64,000 nt of DNA from Brachionus manjavacas (lineage: Eukaryota; Rotifera; Eurotatoria; Ploima; Brachionidae). Numbering within the stretch: position 1 is the first letter of the stretch; every line of letters begins with the position of its first letter. Shown here in pieces: positions 10,984 through 23,000 of this stretch. Below the pieces are notes generated by a model. That model had not been told where the DNA came from, searched no databases, and saw nothing but the letters and a program-made list of their open reading frames with translations. The stretch lies in contig JAHQIY010000002.1 in assembly GCA_019054805.1 (NCBI GenBank), forward strand, positions 3,162,001 to 3,226,000, given 5' to 3'. Made by a program: the position numbers and the translations under genes.

Positions 10984-11340
10984 GGGGTTGTGAAGTTCAT
11001 TTCAATTCGATCGTTTCAATTCAGAAAAACTTGAATAACTTTTTTACTAAAAGAGATAATTTAGTTCTGTAAAATGCTCAATGGTTAAGCAACTTTGCTT
11101 AATTCAAAAATATATGTCTGCAAAAACTCTGCAGTGTAATTGCACACTTGATTGGAATACTTTTTAATGGGGTGCAAAATGCAGAAAATTGCAGAGTATT
11201 TTGCAGACTTATTTTACTGCATTAAGCAAATTTGCTTATAATTAAGCATTTTACAGAACTGAATTATCTCTTTTAGTAAAAAAGTTATTCAAATTTTTCT
11301 GAATTGAAATGATCGAATTGAAACGAACTTCACAACCGCC
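10984..11340. mobile_element. MITE with about 100-bp terminal inverted repeats (GGTTGTGAAGTTC family)
   Basis: The left end (GGGGTTGTGAAGTTCATTTC) and right end (GAACTTCACAACCGCC) begin inverted repeats that extend about 100 bp inward with few mismatches, through ACTAAAAGAGATAA and GTTCTGTAAAATGC. The centre is rich in TGCA words (AATGCAGAAAATTGCAGAG). AAATTTTT lies on both flanks (10976-10983 and 11341-11348) and may be an 8-bp target duplication. That would fit hAT elements, but the motif is low-complexity. No ORF. Related elements lie at 22,138 and 35,885. Confidence 0.85.
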
Positions 11341-11532
11341 AAATTTTTTCATATCTCTAATTAATAGTGTTATTTTTGGTCAAAAATGTGTCAATTAAAA
11401 ATAAAATGTGATTTTTTAAAATAATGTTAATTAATTTTTATTAATAAAACTTTTAAAAAAAATTCTAATTAATTAAATTCAAATAAATTCTAGTTTTTTA
11501 TCTAATAAATAAACACAAAAGGAAATTTTGAT

Positions 11533-12507
11533 TTAATTGCGACAAAGCAGCTTTTTAGAAAACCTTTTTCTATTTGGGTGATAATACAAAGATAAAAAAG
11601 GCACAATCATTACTGAACAATTTATATAAATTCTCAATAATGGTCTATAGTAAAAAAATACAATAAAAAAGTTGGGTATAATGTCTCTAAGGGAAAATAT
11701 CGAAAGAACGAAGGCCGAAGCAATCACTGATATACACATGAAAATAAACTGATTGGCAAAACGTTGCTGTTTTTTGAAATTCTGAGTTTCTTCTTTTTCT
11801 TGATTAGATGAATTTTTGCTATTCACTGTATCAATTTTTGATGAATTTAGAATGTAACTAACATGAACTCTTTTTGAGCTGGCTCGGAGTTTAATCATTA
11901 TTTTTATATAAATACTGACAATTATAATAGATGGCAACAAAATAATTAAATTATAATTAAATACAAAATACATGATGGTTCTTGAGAAGATTGGCGTGCT
12001 CCCATCTAGACAAAAAACACGCGAAGGTCTGGTTTCAAAAATAAATTTGAAAAGAATTGGAAACGTAATGGAAATCAGCCACACTAAAAAAATTGGGCTA
12101 ATAAGCATTATTAGTGAACTGTTCAATTTCTGAAAAATATCAGTGCGGAACACAGCAAAGTAACGATAGATAGCGATCAAAAAAATTGAATACATTCTAA
12201 CATAAGATGAGAATATCCACCATATTTCACTAAAAGAACATAAAACATTATTCAAAATTTCATTTTGAGTGTTTGGTCTTTCAAAAAATATGTACATGGT
12301 CATTACTAATGTGTAAAAGCAATTGACTATAGTGGCATGATTCACATATAATTTTGTTCTCTTTTTCAGGCTTTTTGACATTAAAAGGACCACAATGAAG
12401 AATAAATGAACCAAAATGGTGGAGTACCGAAACCCGTGATCGATCGTTAGTAAAACCTGATATAAGTGACTGTGTGACAAATTAAAACTCAAAGCTGAAG
12501 TGTTCAT
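11533..12507 (-). CDS. Rhodopsin-like orphan G-protein-coupled receptor
   Basis: A single-exon protein of 324 residues with seven hydrophobic segments, acting at the plasma membrane. Visible landmarks: an N-terminal NxS (NLSHS); TM1 (STILVHLFFIVVLLMS); TM3 starting at a Cys (CSFSEIWWIF) and ending IYRYFAVF, where the usual DRY is YRY; an extracellular-loop Cys (VFCLDG) that could pair with it; TM5 (LIILLPSIIIVSIYI); a long polar third intracellular loop; TM6 without CWxP; and TM7 where NPxxY is replaced by VPFLSLYY, followed by basic residues. The ligand cannot be named. It fits the lineage-expanded, chemoreceptor-like or peptide GPCRs common in small invertebrates. The ATG at 12507 is the first possible; no introns are needed. 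It lies 93 bp downstream of the BCS1L stop, same strand. Confidence 0.82.
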   Translation of the reverse strand: MNTSALSFNLSHSHLYQVLLTIDHGFRYSTILVHLFFIVVLLMSKSLKKRTKLYVNHATIVNCFYTLVMTMYIFFERPNTQNEILNNVLCSFSEIWWIFSSYVRMYSIFLIAIYRYFAVFRTDIFQKLNSSLIMLISPIFLVWLISITFPILFKFIFETRPSRVFCLDGSTPIFSRTIMYFVFNYNLIILLPSIIIVSIYIKIMIKLRASSKRVHVSYILNSSKIDTVNSKNSSNQEKEETQNFKKQQRFANQFIFMCISVIASAFVLSIFSLRDIIPNFFIVFFYYRPLLRIYINCSVMIVPFLSLYYHPNRKRFSKKLLCRN

Positions 12508-12600
12508 TTTAAAATTTAGTTAATGAAAATTTAGGGTCTTAAATATCAAATGTTTTAATCAGAAGTCATTTGTTTAATTAAAAATCAATGGAAATCTAAT

Positions 12601-14505
12601 TTATTTATTAAAATAGGAATCACAGTTCTCTAAAGCCAAAATAGGTTCATTTTTAAAAAGCATCAAAAAACCTTGAATTTGAGCAGAGCTCATGTTTTTG
12701 TTCATATTAGATAATTTTTGAGAAAATTTCGAGGCCAATTGTGAATCAGCATCAGGATAAAAATTCATGAACATTCTATAAATTTGTGATTTTGTTGCAT
12801 AACCAATAAATTGTTTGACATCAACACGGCCTGGTCTAATTAGTGCCGGATCCAGTCGTTCTACATAATTTGTTGTCATCATTACAATCCGTCCTTCCGA
12901 AGATGCTACACCATCTAACGCATTCAATAATCCTGATAAAGTTAATGGACTATACCCTTGAAAAGCAGTAGGATCTTAAAAATTTAAATACAAAATAACT
13001 TTAATATAATGGAATAAGTATTTTTTTTACTATTTTTCACAATGTCTCTACTTCCGAATGCTGCATCAATGTCTCTGAAGATAAATTAATAAATAAACAC
13101 GTGAATTAATGAAAATTAAAAAATTTAAAAAATATAATTAAAAAAAACGCTGAAAAACTTTGCTTTTAGAAGAGTTTCTTTTTCGAAAAATTTCTTTATA
13201 ATTCAAAAAAATTTGAATCACAATTAATTTTTCTTGCAAAATTTCTCAATATCTGATGAATATTTAATATGTAAAAGGGATGAAAATTTTTGAAATTGAA
13301 ATTTTTTTAATAAATCTTTTAAAAAAAAATTTAAAAAGATCTTTTTTTAGAACTCTATTTAGCCTAACACTTGCGATGAAGTATTGACGTAAAAGGGTTA
13401 ATTGGATTTCACTTTTGCCTAAAATTAAACCGAATTTAGCGGAAATTGGGTAAAATTTTGTGACAATGTAATGTGAATCATGGAGATAATTGTATAAAAA
13501 AATTTAATAAAAGAGTTAAACCTATTTATTTTTTTTACTTTATAAAAGCAAAATTGAAGAAAGGATCAACCAGTTTTTGTGAAAATAAAGTTCATTAATT
13601 TAATAGCTTACTTACTCTAATAAAATGACGCTATTTAATGGAGCTTTGGCAAATAAAACATTTAGTCTATCATCAGTTAGACTTCGGTCACTTAAATTTA
13701 AAATAGCAATATCGTGTTCAATAGCAGCAGCTAGAGCGGTAATAAACGAAGTTTTACCGCATCCAGGCGGACCATATAACAAGTATCCTCTTCGGTAAGG
13801 TATACCTCTATCAAAATACCATTTAGAACTATTAAGAAACTCTTTTATATCACTTTTAATATTTTCAGCAATTCCATTATCTAAAACTACTGATTTAAAA
13901 GGTCTCTTATCTTTGGGCCATCCAAAAAGACCCCAGTCTCCACCAAGTCCAGCATGATAAATTAAGGTTTTTCCTGATTGTTCACTCAGAGCACTTTGTC
14001 TAGCTTGTAAAAGCATATCTTGGAACAAATGTGTCTTAGTTCCTAAAGCGGTTAGCTTTAAAGTCTCAACAGGTGAGCCCGTATTGCGGTCAACCATTGA
14101 CTCTCTGGTTCTTTCTGCTCGAATCCAATCATTTTTATACTTAAAAAAATGTACACCTATACTAGGTGCAAACGAAAACGAGGTAGATACTCGCTGATTT
14201 TTATCATTTTTTTGAAAAAAAGTTTCCACACTTATGTGACGAGCTTTTTGCTTTAGGTGAGAATTAATCCATTTTAAGATCCACTCATAGCTTTTATCTC
14301 TACTAACCACTTCTAAGGACACGGTGAAACGTTTTTGAAATAAAGTGTAGCCTAGTGCTGTGCCTCGTTTTAAAATCGATAGACCAGCACCTATTCCAAC
14401 TAGGCCGAAGCCGGCACTAAAATATGGATTACCTTTGAGAGAATCAAAAAATGAGCTTTTTTCAGCTAAATCAATCGAGCTTATTTCTGAACTATCTAGG
14501 GTCAT
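12601..14505 (-). CDS. BCS1L: Mitochondrial chaperone BCS1 (AAA ATPase)
   Basis: The gene has three exons on the minus strand: 14505-13616, 13074-13031 and 12974-12601, encoding about 435 residues (human 419). Introns of 541 and 56 bp have GT-AG ends, and the joins keep the frame through LLEDIDAAFGSRDIVKNN. BCS1 sits in the mitochondrial inner membrane and inserts the Rieske Fe-S protein into complex III. Landmarks: NPYFSAGFGLVGIGAGL (N-terminal membrane anchor and internal targeting region), the BCS1-specific domain (SYEWILKWINSH, WIRAERTRES), Walker A (GPPGCGKTS), Walker B (VILLEDIDAA), LNALDGVASSEGRIVMMTTN, and the arginine-finger region DPALIRPGRVD. The C-terminal SAQIQGFLMLFKN matches the family. 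It lies 233 bp downstream of ISCU, same strand. Intron 1 is unusually long for this locus and holds nothing I recognise. Confidence 0.96.
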
Positions 14506-14738
14506 AACTAAACATTCTTAATTTTTTTTTCAATTCCTAATTATTCATGCTCAAAGTCGGCTAGAACTTTTAACAAAAAAATAGAAAAAATTTATTTTAA
14601 AGTTTATTTTTTACAATAAAAATAAAGCATCCGCTTTCATTTTTATTTAGATAGTTTTTGATGCTGATTTCTGTATTTCTAAATACATTTTAAGAAATTT
14701 AAACCATTTCAAGTCCTTCCAGTTAATGTTTTAAAAAT

Positions 14739-15261
14739 CTATTGGGCAGTTTTTCTTTTGACTTTGTAATCGTTGATAGCCGCTTTGATAGCATCTTCGG
14801 CCAACATAGAACAATGAAGTTTTACTGGTGGTAGGCATAATTCTTTGGCAATGTCTGTATTCTTTATTTTCATTGCATCTTCGGTCTTTGATTTAAAAAA
14901 GTTAGCCTATTTTTTTAAAGATTAAATTGCATCTTACCGATTTTCCTTTTATCCATTCAGTTGCCAATGAGCTAGAGGCAATGGCTGAACCACAGCCGAA
15001 TGTCTTAAATTTAGCATCGATTATTTTGCCACTGTCATCAACTTTGATTTGGAGTTTCATTACGTCGCCACACGCTGGAGCTCCTACTAGACCAGTGCCA
15101 ATATCAGTGTCTTTTTTGTTGAATGAGCCAACATTTCGCGGGTTTTCGTAATGGTCAATTACTTTTTCATGATAAGAACATGTTGGGATGCGCATGTTTT
15201 CCAGCGCTAGTCCTTGGACTAATTTTGAAGTTTTAAGGATACTTCTGCTCAGCGACATCAT
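14739..15261 (-). CDS. ISCU: Iron-sulfur cluster assembly scaffold ISCU
   Basis: The gene has two exons, 15261-14938 and 14885-14739, with a 52-bp GT-AG intron at 14937-14886; the product is 156 residues. ISCU is the mitochondrial scaffold on which the NFS1 complex builds [2Fe-2S] clusters. The first about 30 residues (MMSLSRSILKTSKLVQG) lack acidic residues and look like a presequence. Mature landmarks: YHEKVIDHYENPRNVG, the three cluster-ligand cysteines in GAPACGD, FKTFGCGSAIASSS and LPPVKLHCSMLAEDA, and KIKNTDIAKELC. All conserved ligands are present. The intron splits the protein after EWIKGKS. Reading through it gives only a short nonsense tail (VRCNLIFKKIG), so splicing is needed. An AATAAA on the minus strand near 14,645 may end the transcript. 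The neighbour BCS1L handles an Fe-S protein downstream of this pathway. Confidence 0.97.
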
Positions 15262-15744
15262 TTAAATAAGTTAAATTCGAAAATATTCTATTTTAAAATA
15301 AAATATTTGTTTGGATTGTTGTATTTAATTTATAGACTCTTTATAATCAAATTTATTACATGAACAATTGATATAACAAAAAATGCTTTTTAATTGCAAA
15401 ATAAAGTTATTTTTCAAAAAGATACTTTTTCTAGAACAAATAATATTTTAATTTTAAAAAAATTTCTAAACTTTACATAATTTTTCTCTTGGATTTTATG
15501 AAATATTGCAATTCAATTGAAATGAATAATTTTGCATAATTTTTCAATTCTTGTTTATTTATACAAAATAAATTATTAACAGAATTTAAGCTATTAAATT
15601 ATAAAAAAATTCAAATTTAGATTTTAAGAAAAAATTGCGTAATTAAATTTCAAATTTTAAAATGGTAAATTATTTTAAAAAAATTAAAACAACCAAATTT
15701 AAAATTTTGTTCATAAAAAAAATTAAATTTGAACAGGAGATATA
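15262..15744. other. AT-rich intergenic DNA upstream of ISCU
   Basis: No gene or repeat is seen. The ISCU promoter should lie in the right side of BCS1L-ISCU, that is just above 15261. Confidence 0.4.
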
Positions 15745-16066
15745 TTATTTTATTGCCAAGTAAAAATAAAAAATATTAAAATTGAAAAGTACATTGCTCA
15801 CTGAATCAAAATTAGTCATCTGGAAGTGTATTCGAAACTTATTACACCCTCTTTTTCTGTTTTTACCTTTTAGAATATTCTTTGCGGCGGAGAAGGTTTT
15901 GCTTACTTTAATGAAATCTCCAAACCGACTTGATGGCTGCATAAAAAAATTTTTAGAAGTAAAGACAACTTCACGTTCCTTTTTTCCTTTTGTCTTTTGA
16001 ATGGCATATTGATAACCAGCATAGAAAAAGAACTCTCCTTGTATTGATACGCAACCATCAAATCAT
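15745..16066 (-). other. Coding-like open frame without start codon
   Basis: The minus strand is open for about 107 codons from 16066 to a stop at 15745-15747 (GCVSIQGEFFFYAGYQYA, then MQPSSRFGDFIKVSKTF). An internal ATG (15942) gives 65 codons. Composition is mixed and protein-like rather than A/T-run driven, but I recognise no family. It could be an exon of an unidentified gene or a transposon relic. A 19-bp palindrome lies immediately beyond its 5' edge. Confidence 0.3.
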
Positions 16067-16076
16067 TAAAAGAAAT

Positions 16077-16118
16077 TTTCAAGAGTATAAAAATTCCAAA
16101 ATTTTTATACTCTTGAAA
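16077..16118. repeat. 19-bp perfect hairpin
   Basis: TTTCAAGAGTATAAAAATT (16077-16095) and its exact reverse complement (16100-16118) are separated by CCAA. It may be the fused ends of a decayed inverted-repeat element or a cruciform-forming site. Confidence 0.85.
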
Positions 16119-17169
16119 CCATTTTTCTACGTTTTTAAAACAAAGTTAAAAACATCTTGAGAATCACTCTCTTAGAATTTCCTAATTCTTGGTTTAAAAG
16201 TTGAAAGATTCAAGAGCGATATTGTGTTTAATCTGGCACCTTCTAGCCATGTCTGATAACTTGAAAATCACAGTTAAAAAAGTTTTGGGACCATTATCAT
16301 ACCTAACAGGAGGGTTTTGATAGATATGAAAATTATAAAAATTATTTCAATGGCAAAAATATACAATTCACTAATTATTAATTAATTTTAAACGGTATTA
16401 AATATTTTTAAAAAAATTTCATCTTCTATTTTTACTTTTCACAAAAACTTCTAAAATTTTATCAAAATTTAAAATATCGGCTCATAGAATTCCTCAAATA
16501 ATATTTAACTCCGCTAAGACAGAAGAAGACCGTTCTGCATTTGCATTTGGAATCGGAAAAGAAAGATAAATATTCTTTTAATTTCATTAAATTAAATTGG
16601 TCAGAGTTACGCCTTTTAAATTAGATTTAATTTTGCATTTTTTTTAATATTTTGGATAAATACTTTTTTTGGAAATAATCTGAATTTTTTTAATCATTAT
16701 TTTACTAGCGTTTGTAAATTCTTAAATTTTATAAAATTTTTAAAATTTTTAATTTGCTGTTCGAATTTAATTAAAGTTTAATTATAAATGAAGCAATTTC
16801 ATTATTTTCTTTTAGACAAGACAGTTTCACCTGAGATGAGCAAATAAGAGTGTTTTGAATTTAGATTTCAAGATCTCTTTTTCTCGGTGAAGAGTTTAAA
16901 GTCTTTCGTTACTAAGTTTCTTAGAGAGATGATTTTCAAAAGTTTGAATTTTTTGATTTTAAATTTTAGTTTGTATTTATCCATTCTATTGATAGATTTA
17001 AGTCTTGTTGAAAAATTGATAGGTTATGAAGGTTTTTAATTGTTAATATTATCTTGCTATCATGAAAAAATAATTTTCTAAAATCTACGACACTATTTAA
17101 AAAGATTGATAAAATTGTAAAGAAACTAAAGTCCTCAGACAATTCAAAGCTGATTGAGTACAGAATAGT
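16119..17169. other. Intergenic DNA, nothing recognised
   Basis: AT-rich sequence with short broken frames. The right part may include the decayed N-terminal half of the mariner-like transposase that follows, but I cannot align it. Confidence 0.35.
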
Positions 17170-17555
17170 TTATGTAAATGAAAAATTAATAGTCTGGATG
17201 ACAATTTTCACCACGAGGCATTAGCAAACCGTTTGCTCCAAGTTGTTTGTTTGTTAGAATTCATCAACATTTCTACCTTGGAGACCTTAAAAAGAAACGA
17301 CTTGAACCAATGATTCACAAATATTATAAAAATATCAACTATGTTTTTTGACTCGGCTTAGCACCATCTCATTATGCGAATACGGTACAGAATTATATAT
17401 TAAAAAACGATTGATATGAGTGATTGATATGAATGATTACAAGGCCAAAAATCTTAAGCAACTTGAAAAAAAAATTGCACTTGGCTGTTCATTAATGATT
17501 TTAAGGTTGTACATGATCGTGCCATGATTGTTCGCGCTAGACTATAACGTAATTT
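17170..17555 (+). pseudogene. Dead Tc1/mariner-type transposase fragment
   Basis: With frame changes the plus strand reads VWMTI, SPRGISKPFAPSCLFV, then KKKRLEPMIHKYYKNINYVF, stop, LGLAPSHYANTVQNY, then AKNLKQLEKKIA and VVHDRAMIVRARL. This follows the order of a mariner-type DDE catalytic domain, where the usual block is F-x-P-D-L-A-x-x-HYA. Here the catalytic aspartate position reads G (GLAPSHYA) and a stop precedes it. At least three disruptions are visible and no terminal repeats were found, so the element is long inactive. Confidence 0.7.
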
Positions 17556-20047
17556 GCTATGGATAAAATTTTATTATACAAATAGTAATTAATTTAAAAA
17601 TTAAGATTGAGAGTTAAAAAAATTAATAATGTTTATATTCTTGTTTGTTTGATTTATTCACAAGTTCCGGTTCTAGTTTTAGGATACTTTTTCTTTGTCA
17701 TTATGGAACCCAAATATGAACACAAGTATATTTATTGAGAATATATATTTTTACATTTAATACAATTTTAATCTCTTTTTGTCATTTTAAAATGTTCATT
17801 TTTATAATGATATTCAAAAATAAACTCATTTTGAAATTTTGATTTTACTTAAAACTCGTTCACAATTCAAAACAAGTCAAAAATTTAAAATTCGAATTTC
17901 ATGAATTTTCCGAATATTTTAATAACAGACAGCATGATATACTTTATACAATTGCTGAAATAATCTATTCACATGATTATTACTCTTAATTAGAGAATTA
18001 CTTACTATCATTAGTGGATCTGTTAAATAAAATAGCCTGGAAAAATTCACTTTAAAGAAATTTTGAAATTTTTGTAAATAACTAATTGAAAAAAACATAA
18101 ACCATAATATATAAAAAAGGTTGATAAACTTTGATAAAATTTAATAGATTTTTTAAATTTACAAATTTTAGTCAAGTCTAAAAAAATGTGTATGAAAATA
18201 AAAATTAAATTGTGAGTTTATGATACTTGAGTCAAAGTTTTCTCAGCAAAGTTTAATTTTTTTTGACTTTGTCAGAAACAGGGCTCTTATGAGACTTTTC
18301 CTTTTGACTCGATGAAGTCAAGCTTTATTAAATGTCTTTGTAAATTACCAAATCATGTTGATTTTATTTTTAACAATTTAGTTTTATTTTAGTCATTATT
18401 TTGCTAAATATTTGTTTTAGATGTTTTTAATTTTTTTTCATTGACATAATGAATTTTTAAATGAAATTCTAAAAAATTTGTAAAATCAAGGAAAAAATAA
18501 GTTTTTTTGTTTAAAATAAAATCTTTATTAAAACTAAATTAAAAAATTTAATTATACACAATTTTTAAATTGAAATGCTTTTTTTAAAAGAATATTTTTT
18601 TTAATCACTTAAAATAAATTTTCTTAATTTTGTTTTTAAACCATTACTTATTAAGTAATTGAATCAGTTTTTCATTATTTTTTTTTTTTTAAATCAGTAA
18701 AACATATTAGATACAGTCAAAATATTAAGTTAAAAAAACATTTCACTAATTAGATAAAAATGAAAGAACAATCCTATAATATCTAATCAATTGTTTTTTT
18801 TCATTAATTATCTTCTTTTTTTATTAAATAAATAGACTATAAAAAGAAAAAAAAATCCTGGTCTGTGATTACTCACTTCGATTTATATGGATAGAATTAG
18901 TAAATTAAATAAAATAAGATAAAATTTTTGAATCAAATTCATAAAAATTAATAAAAATATAAAATAATATAAAAATGGAGAAAAAAGTTGGAAATCAAGT
19001 TAATGTTCGTATCAATTTTGGTCTCAATCTCATGAAATAATATCAAAAAATCAAATATTGCTATAGTCTTGAATTACTTGATGATGATCCAAAAGAAGAT
19101 GATTTCTACAAAGTCGTAAGAACCGGAAAGAAAAAGTTGCATGATTCATTAACATTATGAGAAGTTTGACGTCAATATGTTTAAAAAAAGGTTATTTTTG
19201 TCTTAATCAGTTCACTGAAAAAGTAAAAAAATTATTAGAAGTTTTTTATTTTTTTAATATTATTTAAAATTATTTATTAGTTTTAAATTTGCTAAATTAG
19301 TGAAGATAATTAAAATAATATGGCGATTTAATTGAATTAGTGTCATTTTTCCCTTTTTTGATCTAAATAAACCAAACTGAATTGGATAATTGTTGATTAT
19401 TTTTTATTTCTTTAACCGAAGCAGTGGAGATTTGTGGATAAAAATTATTGACACTCTTTCTTAAATAATTGAAATTATTAAATATCAAGTGCTTTAGATT
19501 ACTTAATTGCCCTAAATTTTTATTTATGCGTTTTTTTTTTATTTTGACTCCAATTTATTTTTAAGCTATTTTAAATTTTTTATACTAGAATTTCAAAAAT
19601 AAATTTTGAGACAATGCTTGTATTTATTTTAGTTAATAAAATTTTTTTCAAAAATTTTAATCATTTTATTTTTTAAAAAATAGAAGAATTTAATTTAATA
19701 GAATAAATTATTCAAAATTCAGAAAATACTGAAACTAGTAAAATATTTTTGATTTATCTAAAATCAATTAAAAACAAATAAATACTGTTCTCGAAATGGT
19801 TTTCTTAATAATTGTATTTGATCAGCACAGTTAATAAATTACTTTATTTAAAAGAATCATAAAATTAAAATGTTATAAAAATACCTTGCAAAAAATGGGA
19901 CATATAATTCAATAATTTCAAATTATAAATGTTGTTACCATGACAATTGAGTCTATCTCACCGAAAAAAATTCAACTGTCTTTGCTATTTCTAATGAACA
20001 AATTTTTTTAAAAGAGTAAAAATTTCATTTGAAATCAACACCCCAAG
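17556..20047. other. Long AT-rich intergenic region
   Basis: About 2.5 kb without a supported gene. A short protein-like stretch near 18,975-19,160 (SLELLDDDPKEDDFYKVVR) has stops on both sides and no recognised family. Homopolymer tracts are frequent. The DZIP1 promoter should be just left of 20048. Confidence 0.35.
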
Positions 20048-23000
20048 ATGGTATCTGGTCTGCACTATGACAATAAAATGCCGCTAAACGAGTCCATCAG
20101 CAACTCGTTTGGTTTTCGTAAAAAAAATTCCCGACTTGACTGGCGAAAACTAGCCGCTGTTGATCTCGACCGTGTGGCTCGCGAGATCGATATTTTTACT
20201 CTTCAAGACAACATCGATCACATCACATATTGTAACATAGATGCAGAATTGGATACTCGGATGATGGATCCAAATTATATTAAACTTTTTAAATTGAGCC
20301 AATTTATGATCGAATATTTGGTACATTCCCAAGGCTATTTGACAGATGTAATCGGCAACATCGAAAACCAGCTCAATGGTGCGCTTGGCCAAAATGAAGA
20401 ATTTAAAAAGTTAAATGAAAAAATACAAAAAGAATTGACTGAAGTTAAAAAAGAAAATAAAAAGCGAAAAAAAATGATAGAAACACAGCAAACTTTAATG
20501 AGTGTTACGTCGGCAAATTATCATCAGTGCGCCTTTTGCTCTAAGGTTTTCCTAAATGTGAACTATTTACAAGCACATATGACCAGAAGACACCCCGATG
20601 TTGACCATTCTTCGGTATCAAAACAAGCTCTTGAGTTCGAAAAAGAATTAGAGAGAATTAAAGAAAGACTAAGGATTACAGAAAGTGAATTAATGATGGA
20701 ACGAAATTTAAGACTAAGTGGCACTCAGAAAAACGTATCGAATACTGATGAGGTCAATGTACTTCTGAAAAAAATAGAAGATCTTAAAAATAATGAAATG
20801 CGTCAGCAAAAAGATGAATATGATAAAAATTGTAAATCTTTGAAAAAAAAGATTAGTGATTTAGAAGATAAAAATTTGAAATTCGAGGAAGAAATAAAAA
20901 ATCTTCAAGAAAAATTAGGCAAAAAATCTTCAATTGGATGGATGAAAGATGACGTAGATTTAGAAAAGGATTCCGTATTAAAAATGAAGAAAGAAGTGGA
21001 GCGACTTAAAGAATTGGTAAATTATTTTAATTATATTTTTAAATTAAGTTAAATTTTTTACACAATATAAAATTTTTGAACTAATTTTTTGGAAAAATAA
21101 TTCAAAAATAAATAGACTACCTTGGAATTATAAATAGACTACCGCGGGTCCATTATTTAGTTCTTATTTTGTTTTTTCAAGATGAGAAAAATAGATTCCT
21201 TAAAGAACAATTTTTCTATTAAATTAATACTCTTTGTAGATAAATCAAGGAATTGAGCAAGAATTGGTTCAATTTGTATATGAGATTTTTCTCTGGAAAA
21301 TTCTTAACAAACTTGAAATGTAAGAATAGATTTAAAAATTAAATAATTAAATTAATCATTTAATAATTAAAACAAAAATTTGATTAGTAAATATTTATTT
21401 TAATTTTAATTATAAATATTTTAAAGGCTTTTAATAATAATTTTAGGTTTTTAAATACTTGAACTTGAAAATAAAAATCACGCTAATAATTTTTTAAGAA
21501 ATCGTGATTTCAGACAAAAATAAAAAAATCTTAGTTTCTTTTTTATAAAAGCCCAAAATTTAGTTTTAATGAAAATGATAAGAAAAAAATTTATATTATT
21601 TTTATTTTTAAATCAAAATTAGTTATGTGAAAGTTCTGTTTTTTTGGATTCCAAAAATTATAGGGCTATTTTTAAGTTCAATCTGAGCAAAAAATTGGTG
21701 AAAAATTTAATTTAATCTAAAGAACCTTTCCGGGTTTCTATTGGATTTGTGCCCTCTTTTTTTTGTTCTAACATGAATAAAAAATTTAAGAAAAAAGATA
21801 TCATTTAAGAGCTTATTTTATTAACTATGGAATTCTGTATTTTTCTATGAAATCATTCCTTTTTTGACCAAAATTGGAAAATAAAATTGAAATTCTTTCA
21901 AATCTATTGTTTTTGTTTCTATTCTTTTTAATCTCTTTTTAGACATTTTCTAATATAATTATAAACCTTTAGCCCTTTTTGTGTTTTTAAATATAATTTT
22001 ACTTTGGCTTTTAAAATTTAAAGTGAACATGCTTTCGCTGATGTGCGCATTAAACTGAAGGTTACTAGTTTTTAAAGGATTTGTCTCTCTAAGCTACTAA
22101 TTAGAATTATTGACTCTGTTTGACACAAGTAAACTTTGGTTTTGTGAAGTTCAGTACAGAAGAACAAAACAGAGTGTAAAATAATACAATTAATTTTTTT
22201 CTAAAAGCTTAAAATTAGTTCCTTGCACTATGATGTATTCACAAAACTAATTTTAAGCTTTTAGAAAAAAAGCAATTCAATTTTTTTTAATATTTTTTGT
22301 TCTTTTTATCATTCTGTTCTAGAATTTATAAAACCGTCAACTTTTAAAAAACTTAGGATTTTAAACACCTAAATTATTCAGTAATATAGTTTGTTATCTT
22401 TTAAAAGTAGCAGTAAAATTCTGACTGAAAAAAATAATGATAAATAAATTATTAAATAATTTATTAATAAATAGATTAACTTTTTTTTATATTTTATATT
22501 TTTAATGCTTTTTATAATGCAAAAATCAAACCTCTTATTATTTATTATTATTATTATTATTATTATCATTATTTGACAAAAAAACTTGTACAGACCTCAT
22601 AAGTCAAAATCTTATATTCATAGTAATATAATCTTATATGTACAAATTAAAATTATTATTTTAATTGAAACTAAATTAACAAAAAAATCTATTTTTCGTT
22701 TTTATTTCTAATTTTCATCATTATTTTTGTCTTACATTTTAATTATAAATTTTTTTAATTTTAATGCATCGCCAGAATTGGCGCTAAATGAAATAAAAAA
22801 ATAATAATTTTAGACAATCTTTCAAGTAATTAGTTTGTCATTATAGATTCGTTCTTGTTTTAAAGCTGATGATTTTGAATTTTCTCCTGAATTTAGATTA
22901 GGATATTAAAATAAAAAATACTGAATTATCTGCAAATTTTTAAAATTCACAAGTCCTATAAATCAAGCATTAAAGTTTATTTTAAAGATAATGTGGAACT

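Noticed and set aside
22378-22569. 63-codon frame rich in I, L and N
   Set aside because: Low-complexity translation of AT microsatellite inside a DZIP1 intron.
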